Assembly (NCBI RefSeq): GCF_000223905.1
Contig: NC_015943.1
Coordinates: 1-64,000, forward strand
DNA: 64,000 bases
Direction of reading: 5' to 3'
Source: Haloarcula hispanica ATCC 33960
GTDB lineage: Archaea; Halobacteriota; Halobacteria; Halobacteriales; Haloarculaceae
Positions within the stretch are counted from its first letter, which is position 1. The number at the start of each line of letters is the position of its first letter. The notes under the pieces were generated by a model that saw only the letters and a list, made by a program, of their open reading frames with translations, searched no databases and had not been told where the DNA came from. Position numbers and translations under genes: made by a program. This document shows positions 20,769 through 30,204 of the stretch, piece by piece.

Positions 20769-23633
20769 CTACTGATGGTCCAGCACAAGCTTACGAAGAG
20801 TCCCCTTCGATAGCGGTTCAACTGACACCAGCTCCCCAATAGCAGAATAAAATAGGCTTGTGGTTACCGCTCGCTCCGGATACTCACTGGAGAGTACGTG
20901 ATAATACACGCTCAGTTGCTTGCGATACTCGTCTTGTGCCCGTCGGCTTCGGTCAGTCTTGTAGTCGATTATCTCGACTCGATCGGGCGTGATGTGGACC
21001 AGGTCCACGATACCCGTAATTGAGACACGCTGGTCATCGATCTCGAGTGGCAGGATGGCATCCTCTTCGGCGTACAACTCTCCATCCAGCCCATCCAGCA
21101 GCGATTTGATGCGCTCCTCATGCGGGTTCGATGGTGAGACCGCCTCACCCAGCACATAGGCCTCGGCGAAGTCGTGCACCTGCGAACCAAAGTCCACCCC
21201 ACTTTCTTTATCCGCGTCGGCCTCACCGGCATTGGCCTCCGATTCAGTAAACACGGAGTCATCCATCAGTGAATGTGGACTGTAGCCAACCGGCCCATCG
21301 GGTGTTGCAATGCTGAACGGCAGCTGTGCCTGGACTGACTCGTCGGGCTGGCTCGCTTCAATTTCTGTCGCCCCCTCGGTAAGTTCGACTGGCAGCTCAG
21401 AGAGGAACGTATTTGGATCGGCCCCACTGGCAAAAACGACGTGGCTCTCGGCTCGGGTGATGGCCACATACAGGAGCCGGCGTTCTTCGTCGTAGTTATC
21501 GGGGAGGCACTGCCGCAAGACATCGTAGCGCCAGTTATCGTAGACGTGTGGATACCGGCCTTCGTCAGCGAAGGTTTTGCGCTGTCGGAGCCCCGTCGCC
21601 TCGTCGTACTGCAGCACACCACTGGTCCGACCACGCGGCGGGAACCGCCCGTCGTTCATATTGGCCAGGATGACGATCGGATACTCCAGGCCCTTGGCGC
21701 CGTGGATCGTCTGGACCGTCACCGAATCCGTATCAGTAGTGGTGTTGATCGCGTGGGTACTCCCCTTGTCAATCGCGCGTTCGATAAACTGGATCAGGTC
21801 CCCGCGAGTGAGCGTTGTGGCGTCGTGGACGGACTGGATATGCGCCAGCAGTTCCCGTGCATAATCGCCAGTCAGCCCGTAACGATCGAAGACGCGCCGG
21901 GCCAGCGAACTTACTGCCTCAAGCTCCCGCAGAGTGTCCCGGAATTCGGTCATCGCTGGCGGGTAGTCTTCTCGCTCCAGTTGCGCATCGATCTCGTCAA
22001 GCGTGTAGCCCGCCCGCTCTAGAACAACGGCCCAGCCACGGTCGCCATCGGATTCGACGATCCGCAGCCACGCCAGCAGTAGCTTCGCGGGGTCACTGCG
22101 GTACAGTTCGACTTCCCCGTCGTAGGCCATCGGGAGCCCGTGCTCCTCGGCTGCAGTCAGTAGTTCTCGTCCGTAATCGCGTGTTCTGGTCAGGACCGCA
22201 ATATCGCCGTGGCTCGGGGTTGTGGGGTCGCCGTTCTCGTCTTCAATCCGGTAGTCGTCGCTATCGACAATTGACTGGATCCTGGCCAGTACCGCCTCGT
22301 GTTCATCCTCATGCTGAACGGCCTCGATGCTGGTCTCGTCGAAGGTGGCATTCGAGGACAGCGAGTCGATGTCGACGGGCTCATCGATTGTTTCCGAGCT
22401 GGTCGCTGGCGTGGTCAATGCATTTGTCGAGAAGTCAAGCAGTGTCTGTGTCGATCGGTAGTTCTCCGTTAGTTCGATGTATGTTATCCCATCCGTCCCG
22501 AATTCGACCTGCTCGGAATCAGCGTTCAACTCGCTCCGGAATCGTTCCAGCCGGGTGTCGAACTCCGCGATGTTCTCGACGGCGGCGTACTGGAACGAGT
22601 AGATGCTCTGTTTCCAGTCGCCCACGACACAGAGATTGTCCGTGTCGGCAAGCAGGAGCGCCAGCTTGAACTGAATCTCACTGGAGTCCTGGAACTCATC
22701 GACCATCACGTACTCGAACCCGACGCGGTCACGCAGCGCTGGCTCCTCGCACAGTGCCACGAAAGCAAACAGCTGGAGGAACCCGAAGTTCAGGTAGTTC
22801 CGTTCCAGGGCGAACTCCAGATACTCGAAGTAACAGTCGTGAACGAATGCCAGTAGCTCATTCCGATCCTCTTCAAAGACCTCGCGAGCGACGCTATCGT
22901 CGAGTTCCTTGGTTCCCCGGCCACCCCGAAGCTCCGATTTGGAAGGAGCCGCCGAGCGGTAGGTTTTGTTCGTCCCGAACCGCGAGAGATCGTCCCGGAG
23001 CGGGGACTGCTTGCGCCCATCGTTGCGGGCCTGATTTTGGGCATCGAAATACTGCTTGAACAGCTCGTAGTCCCCCAGCAGATGTTGTTTCCCCTCTCGA
23101 TACCAGCCATCTGCAGTCGGGAAGATACCCTTCGCAGCGAGTTCGTTAATGAGCGAGAGCGGCTCGGTAGGCTCTGAGAGTGCCCGAAAGATGTCGTTGT
23201 ACTCAGGATGGCGATCCCGGAACTGCCCGAAGAACTCACGGAACAGCTCATTCTCGAGTTGGCTATCCTCAAGGATCTGGGTACCGCCAGTGATTCGGTC
23301 GTCGATGCCCAGATGCGTCGGGGCGCGATAGCCGTGCTCGTCGAGCAGGTCGTGACAGTACGAGTGGAACGTCTGGATCGGTGCGTCGGCCAGCTCACGC
23401 ATTCCGTACGAACAGTGCTCGACGATGCGCTCACGCATCTCGGTGGCCGCACTGCGGGTGAAGGTAACCAGCAGGATGTCTTCTGGCTCGACGTCGGGCT
23501 GGTCGACGATGTTCGCATACCGGCGTGTGATGGCGAAGGTCTTGCCGGTGCCAGCACCGGCGTCGACATGGTAGATCCCCTCGGTCTCATCGATCAGCTG
23601 TTGCTGGGCCTCGTTCGGTGTGTCGTCACTCAT
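20769..23633 (-). CDS. UvrD/AddA-like helicase with RecB-type nuclease domain
   Basis: 954-aa superfamily-1 helicase. Walker A AGAGTGKTFAITRRYAN (about 25-41), LLVTFTRSAATEMRERI, Walker B VDEFQDSSEIQFKL (about 308), VVGDWKQSIYSFQYA, and the late motifs VQTIHGAKGLEYPIV and YVAITRAE are in order. The last ~160 residues form a RecB/Cas4-like PD-(D/E)XK nuclease (GSQVHDFAEAYVL, ITGIVDLVHI, VEIIDYKTDR, QLSVYYHVL). The arrangement is that of AddA, which processes DNA double-strand ends. It overlaps the upstream nuclease gene by 4 bases (ATGA), so the two are probably subunits of one complex. A role in repair or in degrading foreign DNA is inferred. Confidence 0.9.
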   Translation of the reverse strand: MSDDTPNEAQQQLIDETEGIYHVDAGAGTGKTFAITRRYANIVDQPDVEPEDILLVTFTRSAATEMRERIVEHCSYGMRELADAPIQTFHSYCHDLLDEHGYRAPTHLGIDDRITGGTQILEDSQLENELFREFFGQFRDRHPEYNDIFRALSEPTEPLSLINELAAKGIFPTADGWYREGKQHLLGDYELFKQYFDAQNQARNDGRKQSPLRDDLSRFGTNKTYRSAAPSKSELRGGRGTKELDDSVAREVFEEDRNELLAFVHDCYFEYLEFALERNYLNFGFLQLFAFVALCEEPALRDRVGFEYVMVDEFQDSSEIQFKLALLLADTDNLCVVGDWKQSIYSFQYAAVENIAEFDTRLERFRSELNADSEQVEFGTDGITYIELTENYRSTQTLLDFSTNALTTPATSSETIDEPVDIDSLSSNATFDETSIEAVQHEDEHEAVLARIQSIVDSDDYRIEDENGDPTTPSHGDIAVLTRTRDYGRELLTAAEEHGLPMAYDGEVELYRSDPAKLLLAWLRIVESDGDRGWAVVLERAGYTLDEIDAQLEREDYPPAMTEFRDTLRELEAVSSLARRVFDRYGLTGDYARELLAHIQSVHDATTLTRGDLIQFIERAIDKGSTHAINTTTDTDSVTVQTIHGAKGLEYPIVILANMNDGRFPPRGRTSGVLQYDEATGLRQRKTFADEGRYPHVYDNWRYDVLRQCLPDNYDEERRLLYVAITRAESHVVFASGADPNTFLSELPVELTEGATEIEASQPDESVQAQLPFSIATPDGPVGYSPHSLMDDSVFTESEANAGEADADKESGVDFGSQVHDFAEAYVLGEAVSPSNPHEERIKSLLDGLDGELYAEEDAILPLEIDDQRVSITGIVDLVHITPDRVEIIDYKTDRSRRAQDEYRKQLSVYYHVLSSEYPERAVTTSLFYSAIGELVSVEPLSKGTLRKLVLDHQ

Positions 23634-26218
23634 CGGCTGCCCTCCAGGAACATATCGCGATGATCGATCCGGCGATAGTTGGGTTCGCCACCCAGCCCCT
23701 CAATCGGGAATCGCTCCTCGCCCGCCCGGTAGCGATTGATCTCGGTCAGTCGGTCGGCGACGAATTCCTCGAACTGGTCGAGATCATCTTTGAAGAAGTT
23801 GCGCTTCCTGACGCCGTTGAGCGCTCGAATCGCCTGGTCAGCCCCTTTCTCGGCATCGACGTCGTCGCTGGTTTCTTGACGCACGGCCTTGGCAAATCGG
23901 TCGGCGAAGTCAGACTCCCGTAATGCCGACCGCTCCGTCGTGTCCGGGAACGTGAGGTCTGTCATGATATCGCTGTAGCCCCCGAAGCCAAGCTCCTCGA
24001 AGGTCGCCACGCAGTCCTTGTAGCCATCCAAGAGGACCTCGTACGCCGGGCGCGTCCCGACGAACTCGTCGAATGACTGCGGGTAGTAGGAGACTATTGT
24101 CAGCGTATCATCCACAGCCGCGTCGCCGGTGATCGCATCGTCGAGCGTTTCGAGGAAGTGGAAGAACGAGAAGGATAGCTCCGCGTTTGGCTGGTGTGTA
24201 CGGAACTGTGCCAGGTAGGCGATTGCCTGATAGTTGATTGTATCATTGGGCGGGTCCATCGCAGCCTGTTTACAGACATCGTAGGCTGATTTCTTCGACC
24301 CGCTCTTGTAGTCGAGCAGGGCTGTGGGTCCCTCCACGAGGTCGATTTTCCCGTTGATACCGAGGTCCGGGTTGGTGAACTGGCGTTCGGTAAGCGGCGA
24401 GTCCACGGGGCGGTCGAAATACGATGCGAAGAAGTTCTCATCGGGCTCCCCGGCCGGGGGCAGATCGGCAGGTGCCGTCGGTGGATTGGCATCCAGATAT
24501 TCGACGATGGTTTCCAGCCCGATCCGATACTGGCGTCGGCGTAACATTCGGTCTGTCTCAGGGTAGAAGGGTTTGGCTTCCTCGAGCATGACATCGACCA
24601 CCTCCGAGAGCGTGTCTGTGTCGATGATCTCGGGATAGTTGACGTAGAACTCCGCGAAGTCATGGAACAGATTCCCCTCGCGGAAATAGTCCTTGTCGGG
24701 GGAATCGACCAGCCGGCTGAAAAGATACTCCCGTGGGCTGTTGACGAAATTGTTGAGACTGGTCTGGCTGATCGTTTCGATGGGTGCCGACTCGACCGGG
24801 GGTTCGACGGCCGTTTTCGCAAAGCCATCACGGTTACCATCGACTGTTCGTTCATACCTGACAGATTCGAGGTCGCTGAATCGCTCAAAGGGCTCTTCGA
24901 GGAGTTCCTCGAAGTAGAGACACGGCGTCACCGGTTGGCCCCCAGCGGTATCCTCGACCAGATAGTACTGGTCGCTGCCGCTCTGGATTAGTCGCTGAAA
25001 GCGGCGGATATACCGATCGAACTGCGCCTCCGTGTCGACCCAGGGGCGCTGTGGAGCACTGTTGGTCCAGCCCTCGTCAAGCCCGAGAAAGAACACGGCC
25101 TGTCGGTCGACGTAGCCGGCAGATTTGGCATCTGCGAGTAACACGCCCTCGTTTTCTCTGTCCACTGGGACCTCGTAGAAATCCAGATAGAAGGCCAGAT
25201 CACTAACCCGCGATTCGGTGACCACAGTGTCGTGGAGCCCGAGCGACTCGAGTTCGTCCCGGAGACGGTCCAGTGTTCGGCCGGCTTTCGATTCGTAGGC
25301 CGTGAGGAGCGAGCCAAAGGTACGGCCCTCAATTGTCTCACACACCTCGGTAATCCACGCGGTTGCTGGCAGATCGGTCGCGGCCAGACGTTTTTCACTG
25401 TGCTCGATATCGACATCGGTCCCGAGTCGTGACAGTATCGGGGCGATATCGCTGACAGTCGTCTCGGAACCACGATAGGCGACGCGCAAGAGCCGCAGTA
25501 CTGCTCGCACATCGAGGTTGTCGATGAACCCCGGTCCCCCATAATAGGGAATATCTGCCGCTTCAAGCGCAGATTCGACCAGCGGAGAGTACTGGCTCGA
25601 ACTATCCAGCACCACTGCGACATTGTCAGCCGACTCCTCGTCGATGGTATCCACGACCGCGTCGACAATCGCCGATGGGGACCTGAAGATGTTGAACGCC
25701 GGATAGTCGAAGGTGTCGTCAGTCAACAGGGGATACGTGTCATACTCCGCTGGCAGGATCGATCGTTCGAGTTCAGTGAACTCCGGGAGCCCAACGACGG
25801 CAACCGACTGGTCCGCGTCAACCGTGAACTCTGTCAGCTGTTGTGACGTCGACTGGCGTGCGGCGAGCCTGTCCACCACAGTGCGCGTGGTGGGATCGTC
25901 GTAGGCTGGATACTCCAGGATCCCCGCGGCCTGTCCGTGGTGCTCCCAGCACTGGAGGACGTTCCCGATAGCGTAGGACAGAGCTTTCCACGAGTCGTCG
26001 ACAGTGTCGGCGAGTTCCAGAAACGCCGTCCGGTCTTCGGCCTGCTCGCGCCGCCCAGCGGCCAGTCGGCGTGGAGTGGTTGCAAACGTCCCGAACTGTG
26101 GCCGGTCGAGCCGGCGGTTGAGGGCGCTCGCAACCGGGGCCTCAGGAACCAAGACGAGATCATAGTCGGCGACCGATGTATACAGATCCGCAAGTGATCT
26201 TGCACGCTGAATAGGCAC
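23630..26218 (-). CDS. AddB-like protein with PD-(D/E)XK nuclease domain
   Basis: 862 aa. The N-terminal half looks like an inactivated helicase scaffold without a clear Walker A (DLVLVPEAPVASALNRRLD...). A later segment VLLADAKSAGYVDRQAVFFL and GLDEGWTNSAPQRPW resembles the UvrD-like region of AddB/RexB. The C-terminal half has a RecB-type nuclease: ISQTSLNNFVNSPREYLFSR, GNLFHDFAEFYVN, GINGKIDLVEGPTALLDYKS (about 620-640) and INYQAIAYLAQF. It is translationally coupled to the AddA-like gene. The four-cysteine iron-sulphur site of bacterial AddB is not evident. Confidence 0.82.
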   Translation of the reverse strand: MPIQRARSLADLYTSVADYDLVLVPEAPVASALNRRLDRPQFGTFATTPRRLAAGRREQAEDRTAFLELADTVDDSWKALSYAIGNVLQCWEHHGQAAGILEYPAYDDPTTRTVVDRLAARQSTSQQLTEFTVDADQSVAVVGLPEFTELERSILPAEYDTYPLLTDDTFDYPAFNIFRSPSAIVDAVVDTIDEESADNVAVVLDSSSQYSPLVESALEAADIPYYGGPGFIDNLDVRAVLRLLRVAYRGSETTVSDIAPILSRLGTDVDIEHSEKRLAATDLPATAWITEVCETIEGRTFGSLLTAYESKAGRTLDRLRDELESLGLHDTVVTESRVSDLAFYLDFYEVPVDRENEGVLLADAKSAGYVDRQAVFFLGLDEGWTNSAPQRPWVDTEAQFDRYIRRFQRLIQSGSDQYYLVEDTAGGQPVTPCLYFEELLEEPFERFSDLESVRYERTVDGNRDGFAKTAVEPPVESAPIETISQTSLNNFVNSPREYLFSRLVDSPDKDYFREGNLFHDFAEFYVNYPEIIDTDTLSEVVDVMLEEAKPFYPETDRMLRRRQYRIGLETIVEYLDANPPTAPADLPPAGEPDENFFASYFDRPVDSPLTERQFTNPDLGINGKIDLVEGPTALLDYKSGSKKSAYDVCKQAAMDPPNDTINYQAIAYLAQFRTHQPNAELSFSFFHFLETLDDAITGDAAVDDTLTIVSYYPQSFDEFVGTRPAYEVLLDGYKDCVATFEELGFGGYSDIMTDLTFPDTTERSALRESDFADRFAKAVRQETSDDVDAEKGADQAIRALNGVRKRNFFKDDLDQFEEFVADRLTEINRYRAGEERFPIEGLGGEPNYRRIDHRDMFLEGSR

Positions 26219-26266
26219 ACTGGTAGGAGTATAACCAGTGGCAAAAAGATGGCTCCATTTCAGCGG

Positions 26267-26575
26267 TTATTCAGCGTCCACGTTCCTGGTTCGCCAGTCC
26301 GAAAAGGGCACAAAAATATCAGTTTCGTCAAAGCGTTCGATACACGGGACCTCGTAGGGGTGCAACTCAACAACCCGGTCGCGAAGATCGGGATACCGGT
26401 CGGCTGTCGTCTTCGCCAGAAGGATTTCCTCAGCATCGGTATGGATTTCGCCCTCCCATCGATATATCGAGTCACAGGCCACACGGTTCACACACGCTGC
26501 AAGTCGTTCCTCAACGAGTGTCTGCGCGATCTCCGTTGCAGCCTCTTGTGGAGCTGTGATATAGATCGTCGGCAT
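26267..26575 (-). CDS. cutA: CutA1 divalent-cation tolerance protein
   Basis: 102 aa, full length for CutA1, a small trimeric cytosolic protein with a ferredoxin-like fold linked to copper tolerance. Conserved blocks are seen: EIAQTLVEERLAACVNRV, SIYRWEGEIHTDAEEILLAK, TTADRYPDLRDRVVELHPYE and VPCIERF. ATG start at 26575. It lies 48 bases after the AddB-like gene start on the same strand, so it probably has its own promoter further up. Confidence 0.93.
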   Translation of the reverse strand: MPTIYITAPQEAATEIAQTLVEERLAACVNRVACDSIYRWEGEIHTDAEEILLAKTTADRYPDLRDRVVELHPYEVPCIERFDETDIFVPFSDWRTRNVDAE

Positions 26576-26867
26576 CAGTTACTGCATTGGGATACACGTA
26601 TATCAGAACTCCCGCTGCTCGACTTGCGACAGAGTTAGACCGACAGAGGAAGCGTCGCCACGCGGACAGCAAATACCCTCTGACGCTCGCAGCAGTTGAA
26701 CCACTACGCTCGGTCTTGCCAATGTGGCCTCCCCACAGACGCTTCTGAATTAGGACGGTGTACCGTCCACAGAATCGTAGATGTGCTAGCACCGGAACAT
26801 CGGTGTTCGGTAAGAACGGCAAGGTTCTCACCGTGTCAGGATTGGCATGGCTCGCTGGTCGATCCCA

Positions 26868-27065
26868 CTACTCTTCACTGCTGGGGGCGATACCGAGCCA
26901 GACCGCGATATATCGATACGTAAAGACAATGCCGAGGATAATCACCATTTCAATCCAGAATGAAATCTCACCCACAGCCGCTTGAAGCACTTCAAGGATG
27001 AAAAACACCAGAAGTAATAACGCAATATAGTACAGCGCGAGTTCCGGCAGTTGGTCTTTGTCCAT
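26868..27065 (-). CDS. small two-helix membrane protein
   Basis: 65 aa from the ATG at 27065 (an in-frame ATG at 27074 is also possible). Two hydrophobic helices, LALYYIALLLLVFFILEVLQ and FWIEMVIILGIVFTYRYIAV, with short charged ends. Function unknown and no operon partner. The 290 bases between it and cutA hold no gene I can recognise. Confidence 0.65.
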   Translation of the reverse strand: MDKDQLPELALYYIALLLLVFFILEVLQAAVGEISFWIEMVIILGIVFTYRYIAVWLGIAPSSEE

Positions 27066-27099
27066 GCATTCCATACGACGGGACCCCTCTCAAACTCTT

Positions 27100-27333
27100 T
27101 CCTCTACGCCGACAGGGTCAGCTACAATCGAACACAGTCCGGCCGGAAGGATCGAAAACCGGCGACGAGGGTCGATCGCCTTCCGTGCGTCACCGTGACT
27201 TTGTACAGCGAACGCCGCCACGAGCGGAATCACATCGGCTTCGAGAGCATCTCGGTGGAACGCATCACGTCGATTTTCGGGAATTTCGCGCAACTGGTTC
27301 GCATCGTAGTTGCGAGTTCTCGACGGACACCGT
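27100..27333 (-). pseudogene. orc1/cdc6 fragment (AAA+ lid region)
   Basis: The minus-strand frame reads YDANQLREIPENRRDAFHRD, then VIPLVAAFAVQSHGDARKAI, the sensor-2/lid region of Orc1/Cdc6 (compare YDANELGNILKQRAGEAFHD and ARQALKRL in the orc1 gene at base 1). The Walker motifs upstream and the winged helix downstream are missing. It is the third orc1 locus in the window and the second dead one. Confidence 0.8.
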
Positions 27334-27565
27334 AGAACCTGGGAGTGGTCCGCACAGTCGACCAGTGGTTCTCTAAATCGCTGACCCGAACGGTCGTCCC
27401 CTCGATAGATGTCGGCTCAAAGCCGAAGAATTTCTGCTCTATGACCGTCGTGATGCGAAACAAGGCGCTGTGAATCACCCGGCTTTGTGTCCGGGTCGTG
27501 TGACGACGTACCCCGTCCGGGAGACCTGTTCGGTCAGCCTGTGGTAGCTGAGAGCGCTGTAGTAG

Positions 27566-27931
27566 CTATTGTTGGTACTCGCTGACGCAGAATCCGTTAC
27601 CCTCGGGATCTGACATCACTGTCCAAGTGGCGGTGTGCGTTTCGTATTCTTCGGTCTTGGTTTCGCGGACAGACCCACCTATGTTACAGAGTTGTTCGAC
27701 TGTCTCCCTTCGATTCTCGGTTGAGACATCAAGATGAATGGGGAGATCTCGCTCCGTTCCTTTCGGTTGTTCTTTGAACAGCAAATCCGGACCATCTCCA
27801 GGCAGGTCAACGATTTCAGGTTCAAGCGATTCTGGCAGCTCACGTCGTGTACCTCCGAGAGCGACTGACCAGAACTCTGCCAGTTGTTCCACTTCATCAC
27901 AAGCAAAGGTAATAAATTGCACGCTTGGCAT
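27566..27931 (-). CDS. VOC-family (glyoxalase-like) protein
   Basis: 121 aa, a single glyoxalase/bleomycin-resistance-like domain. It has VQFITFACDEVEQLAEFWSV, a central LPIHLDVSTENRRETVEQL and a final WTVMSDPEGNGFCVSEY, the classic DPEGN ending. Family members bind a divalent metal through His/Glu ligands; the HLD and E positions fit, but the reaction cannot be assigned. It is monocistronic, with an AT-rich promoter region upstream. Confidence 0.85.
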   Translation of the reverse strand: MPSVQFITFACDEVEQLAEFWSVALGGTRRELPESLEPEIVDLPGDGPDLLFKEQPKGTERDLPIHLDVSTENRRETVEQLCNIGGSVRETKTEEYETHTATWTVMSDPEGNGFCVSEYQQ

Positions 27932-28204
27932 GCATTTTGGTTATATTCCGGAGGGTAAAAACACCTATTGGATACGGAAAGTACTACCACGACTATCACC
28001 GGGAAATCCTCTGGGGAGACCGATAACCCTGTATCTTAATGAGGTGAAGGTGGACCGATTGTGTAGTATTATTGATAACCCGAATAATTCGCTGAATGAA
28101 TGACTGACTGACGCAGGAATAGAGTATAGATAAGGGTGAAGGCATTCCCCTCAGGTAACAAGATACCGTAATCAAATTCCCCACCACTCTACATATGTAA
28201 CCAG

Positions 28205-28378
28205 ATGGTTTCAAGAAATACATTAACGTGGATGGCTGGATACCTGCTCGTCCTGCTCTCGGCGGCTGTGATGGCATTACCCCAAACGACTGGCTCCAAA
28301 TCAGGTGCAGTACTGCTAATAGCAGCGGCAATCGTCGGTCATATTCTGTCTGGATTGCGGGTACGGTATTTTCGATAA
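28205..28378 (+). CDS. small two-helix membrane protein (57 aa)
   Basis: ATG at 28205, stop 28376-28378. Two hydrophobic segments, WMAGYLLVLLSAAVMALP and GAVLLIAAAIVGHILSGL, separated by a short polar turn, end in basic residues (RVRYFR). Function unknown. Composition and the hydrophobic pattern support translation. Confidence 0.6.
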   Translation: MVSRNTLTWMAGYLLVLLSAAVMALPQTTGSKSGAVLLIAAAIVGHILSGLRVRYFR

Positions 28379-28422
28379 CGCCCGGGGACCTATTACCGAG
28401 GTGTCCGGATTCACAACGACGG

Positions 28423-28683
28423 CTAACTCGGCAGTAGCCGATCCAAAACGACACTCGTCCCGTCCTCGGTCCAGGGCACTGCATTCTCTAGCACGTTCTC
28501 GTCATTTTCGTCGACGTCGAGAATACCGGGTTCGACGAGACGGGGACCATCCTCCCGTTCGGCGGTGAGAGTCAGGCACAGCTGGCCGTCGACCTTCCCA
28601 CCGACAACCGAGATCGTCGCAACTTCGTCGGGAAACGAGACGGTCGTCCAGCCATCGGGTTTCCGGACCCGGAATTCGGGCAT
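28423..28683 (-). CDS. hypothetical small acidic protein
   Basis: 86 aa from the ATG at 28683 (MPEFRVRKPDGWTTVSF). Mostly beta-strand-like, acidic, with no recognised domain. A longer frame upstream adds only MPRKEEL and is less likely. It is divergent from the leader-box gene at 28769, with a shared 85-base control region. Confidence 0.65.
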   Translation of the reverse strand: MPEFRVRKPDGWTTVSFPDEVATISVVGGKVDGQLCLTLTAEREDGPRLVEPGILDVDENDENVLENAVPWTEDGTSVVLDRLLPS

Positions 28684-28735
28684 CAGTTCTTCTTTTCTCG
28701 GCAAGCAGTATCAGCACTCTGGCTGGCATCCGAGC

Positions 28736-28768
28736 CATTTTGTGTCTCCCTCGGAGCCGGAGGAGAGC
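28736..28768 (+). promoter_or_regulatory. TTTTGTG leader box, copy a
   Basis: ATTTTGTGTCTCCCTCGGAG followed by CCGGAGGAGAGC and then the ATG of the 81-aa gene. It belongs to a family of seven related boxes in the window (others at 29029, 43068, 43592, 44796, 62899 and 63511). Confidence 0.6.
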
Positions 28769-29014
28769 ATGAGTACGACAGCACCTTCCTTCGAGGAGTA
28801 TGACTTCGACCACGGCGATCGCGTCCGAGCCGACTGGACTGACGGAGACGGCCCACTCGATGCAGTTGTCGGAACCGTTGCAGAGATTTCGTGTTCCGGC
28901 GGCAACGTGGTTGTCTCTGTCGAGGCTGACGACGACCAGTATCCCGACCGCTCGATCTACGGCGGGACCCATGATTGCGCTCCCGAGTGGGTCGAGCCAC
29001 TAGAGCAATCTTAG
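28769..29014 (+). CDS. hypothetical acidic protein of leader-box cassette (81 aa)
   Basis: Starts MSTTAPSFEEYDFDHGDRVR and ends CAPEWVEPLEQS. The segment GDRVRADW...VVGTVAEISCSGGNVVVSVE looks like a small SH3-like beta barrel, which is an inference from strand pattern only. It follows leader box a. A decayed copy of its C-terminus lies at 44664-44763 and another trace at 43021, each in front of a further leader box, so it belongs to a repeated multi-gene accessory cassette. Confidence 0.75.
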   Translation: MSTTAPSFEEYDFDHGDRVRADWTDGDGPLDAVVGTVAEISCSGGNVVVSVEADDDQYPDRSIYGGTHDCAPEWVEPLEQS

Positions 29015-29028
29015 TCTGACAGCAAGGG

Positions 29029-29115
29029 AACTCGCCCGTATTTTGTGAGCCTCCACCGGGTGAGAGGCGTTCCAGAGAAGGCCTATCAGCCATATCCGAA
29101 CAGGCAGGCGATCCA
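29029..29115 (+). promoter_or_regulatory. TTTTGTG leader box copy b with dead downstream gene
   Basis: ATTTTGTGAGCCTCCACCGG then GTGAGAGGCGTTCCAGAGA is nearly identical to copy c at 43073. The following bases retain only scraps of the 86-aa gene found after copy c (GCGATCCAGACC). The rest up to 29327 shows no gene. Confidence 0.6.
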
Positions 29116-29327
29116 GACCAGTACCAAGATGGATCTGTCACACCCGTTGTGACCACTGGAATCGCTGTGGTCGCTCCGTTCGTGTTACGACCACTCACTA
29201 TACTCCTGAAAACAGGGGATCGCTCCCGGTTGCTGCAGCTAGGAAACAGCGGCGGCGGCAGCGGTAGGGCACGTACCACCGCGTCCAGTAGCGTCGGTTC
29301 GTGTCCTATCCGGCGTGTGTCACAGGG

Positions 29328-30203
29328 TCAGGGCGAGGACTCCACCACAACGGGTGTGACGCCACCTGTCGCGGCTTTGTGGTCGCTGTTCTCCAACAAA
29401 TCGAGACCGATGTAGCGTTTTTCGAGCAACCCTTCGGCTGTTGCCATATCCATCGCGAGAATGTCGGTTTGGGTCTGGTCCCGTCCGACCTGCCGGGTTT
29501 TCTCGACGATGTCGTCGCCGCCGATGTCGACCAGTGTCTCCCAGACGCGCTTGATCGTCTGGCGATGGGGTTCCTTCCCGAGTTCGGCGGTCAGGGCGGT
29601 CTCCATATCGCTCTTGGTCATGAAGACGCCGCTACCGTCGGTTCGTGTCGTGGCAAATTCCGGCCAGCGCTTGGCGATGCTGATCGCGCGGTAGGTGTTC
29701 TGGCGGTTCGACCGTTCGACGAACATGGTCTTGACCTTCGATTGGCGGCAATTCGCGAAGAAATCCAGCGGCGAGGTGCTGGGTTCGATGCCCTCGGGGA
29801 GCTGCTCGGCGTCTTCCTGCTGGTCGGTGTCGGCTTCGAGTTGCTGGGCTTTGGCGATGGCACTCTTGGCGACGTCGCGGGTGGTTTCCTGCTTTGCTTC
29901 GAGGTCGTCGAGGCGCTGGTCGTTCGTGGCGGCGTCACCGACGGCTGTGGTGGCAACCTCGTGGGTCTGTTCGAGGTCGGCCTCTAGTTCGGCGACGCGT
30001 TCGTGGAGGTCATCGATGGTCTTGACTAGCGTCTCAAGAACACTCGAAACGAGGGGTGACACGTCGCCGTCGAGGTCGCTGATGAGCGCCTGGAGTGCGT
30101 CGGTATCCGTCTCAGCCTGTCCGATGTCCATGTCGAGGTGGTCGGCGAGGGCTTGGTCGGTGGCTGTATCGTCGTCGTCGTTAGGGCTTGTTTGTCGTGG
30201 CAT
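29328..30203 (-). CDS. coiled-coil protein with C-terminal DNA-binding-like domain
   Basis: 291 aa from the ATG at 30203 (MPRQTSPNDDDDTATDQ). Acidic N-terminus, then a long coiled coil (VLETLVKTIDDLHERVAELE onwards, about 75-150). A conserved C-terminal domain follows with NRQNTYRAISIAKRWPEFA, VFMTKSDMETALTAEL and RQTIKRVWETLVDIGG, which looks helical and could bind DNA. I believe similar proteins occur on haloarchaeal plasmids, but no function is known to me. A tRNA-like fold ends only a few bases before its start codon, an unusual 5' context. Confidence 0.75.
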   Translation of the reverse strand: MPRQTSPNDDDDTATDQALADHLDMDIGQAETDTDALQALISDLDGDVSPLVSSVLETLVKTIDDLHERVAELEADLEQTHEVATTAVGDAATNDQRLDDLEAKQETTRDVAKSAIAKAQQLEADTDQQEDAEQLPEGIEPSTSPLDFFANCRQSKVKTMFVERSNRQNTYRAISIAKRWPEFATTRTDGSGVFMTKSDMETALTAELGKEPHRQTIKRVWETLVDIGGDDIVEKTRQVGRDQTQTDILAMDMATAEGLLEKRYIGLDLLENSDHKAATGGVTPVVVESSP

Positions 30204-30204
30204 T

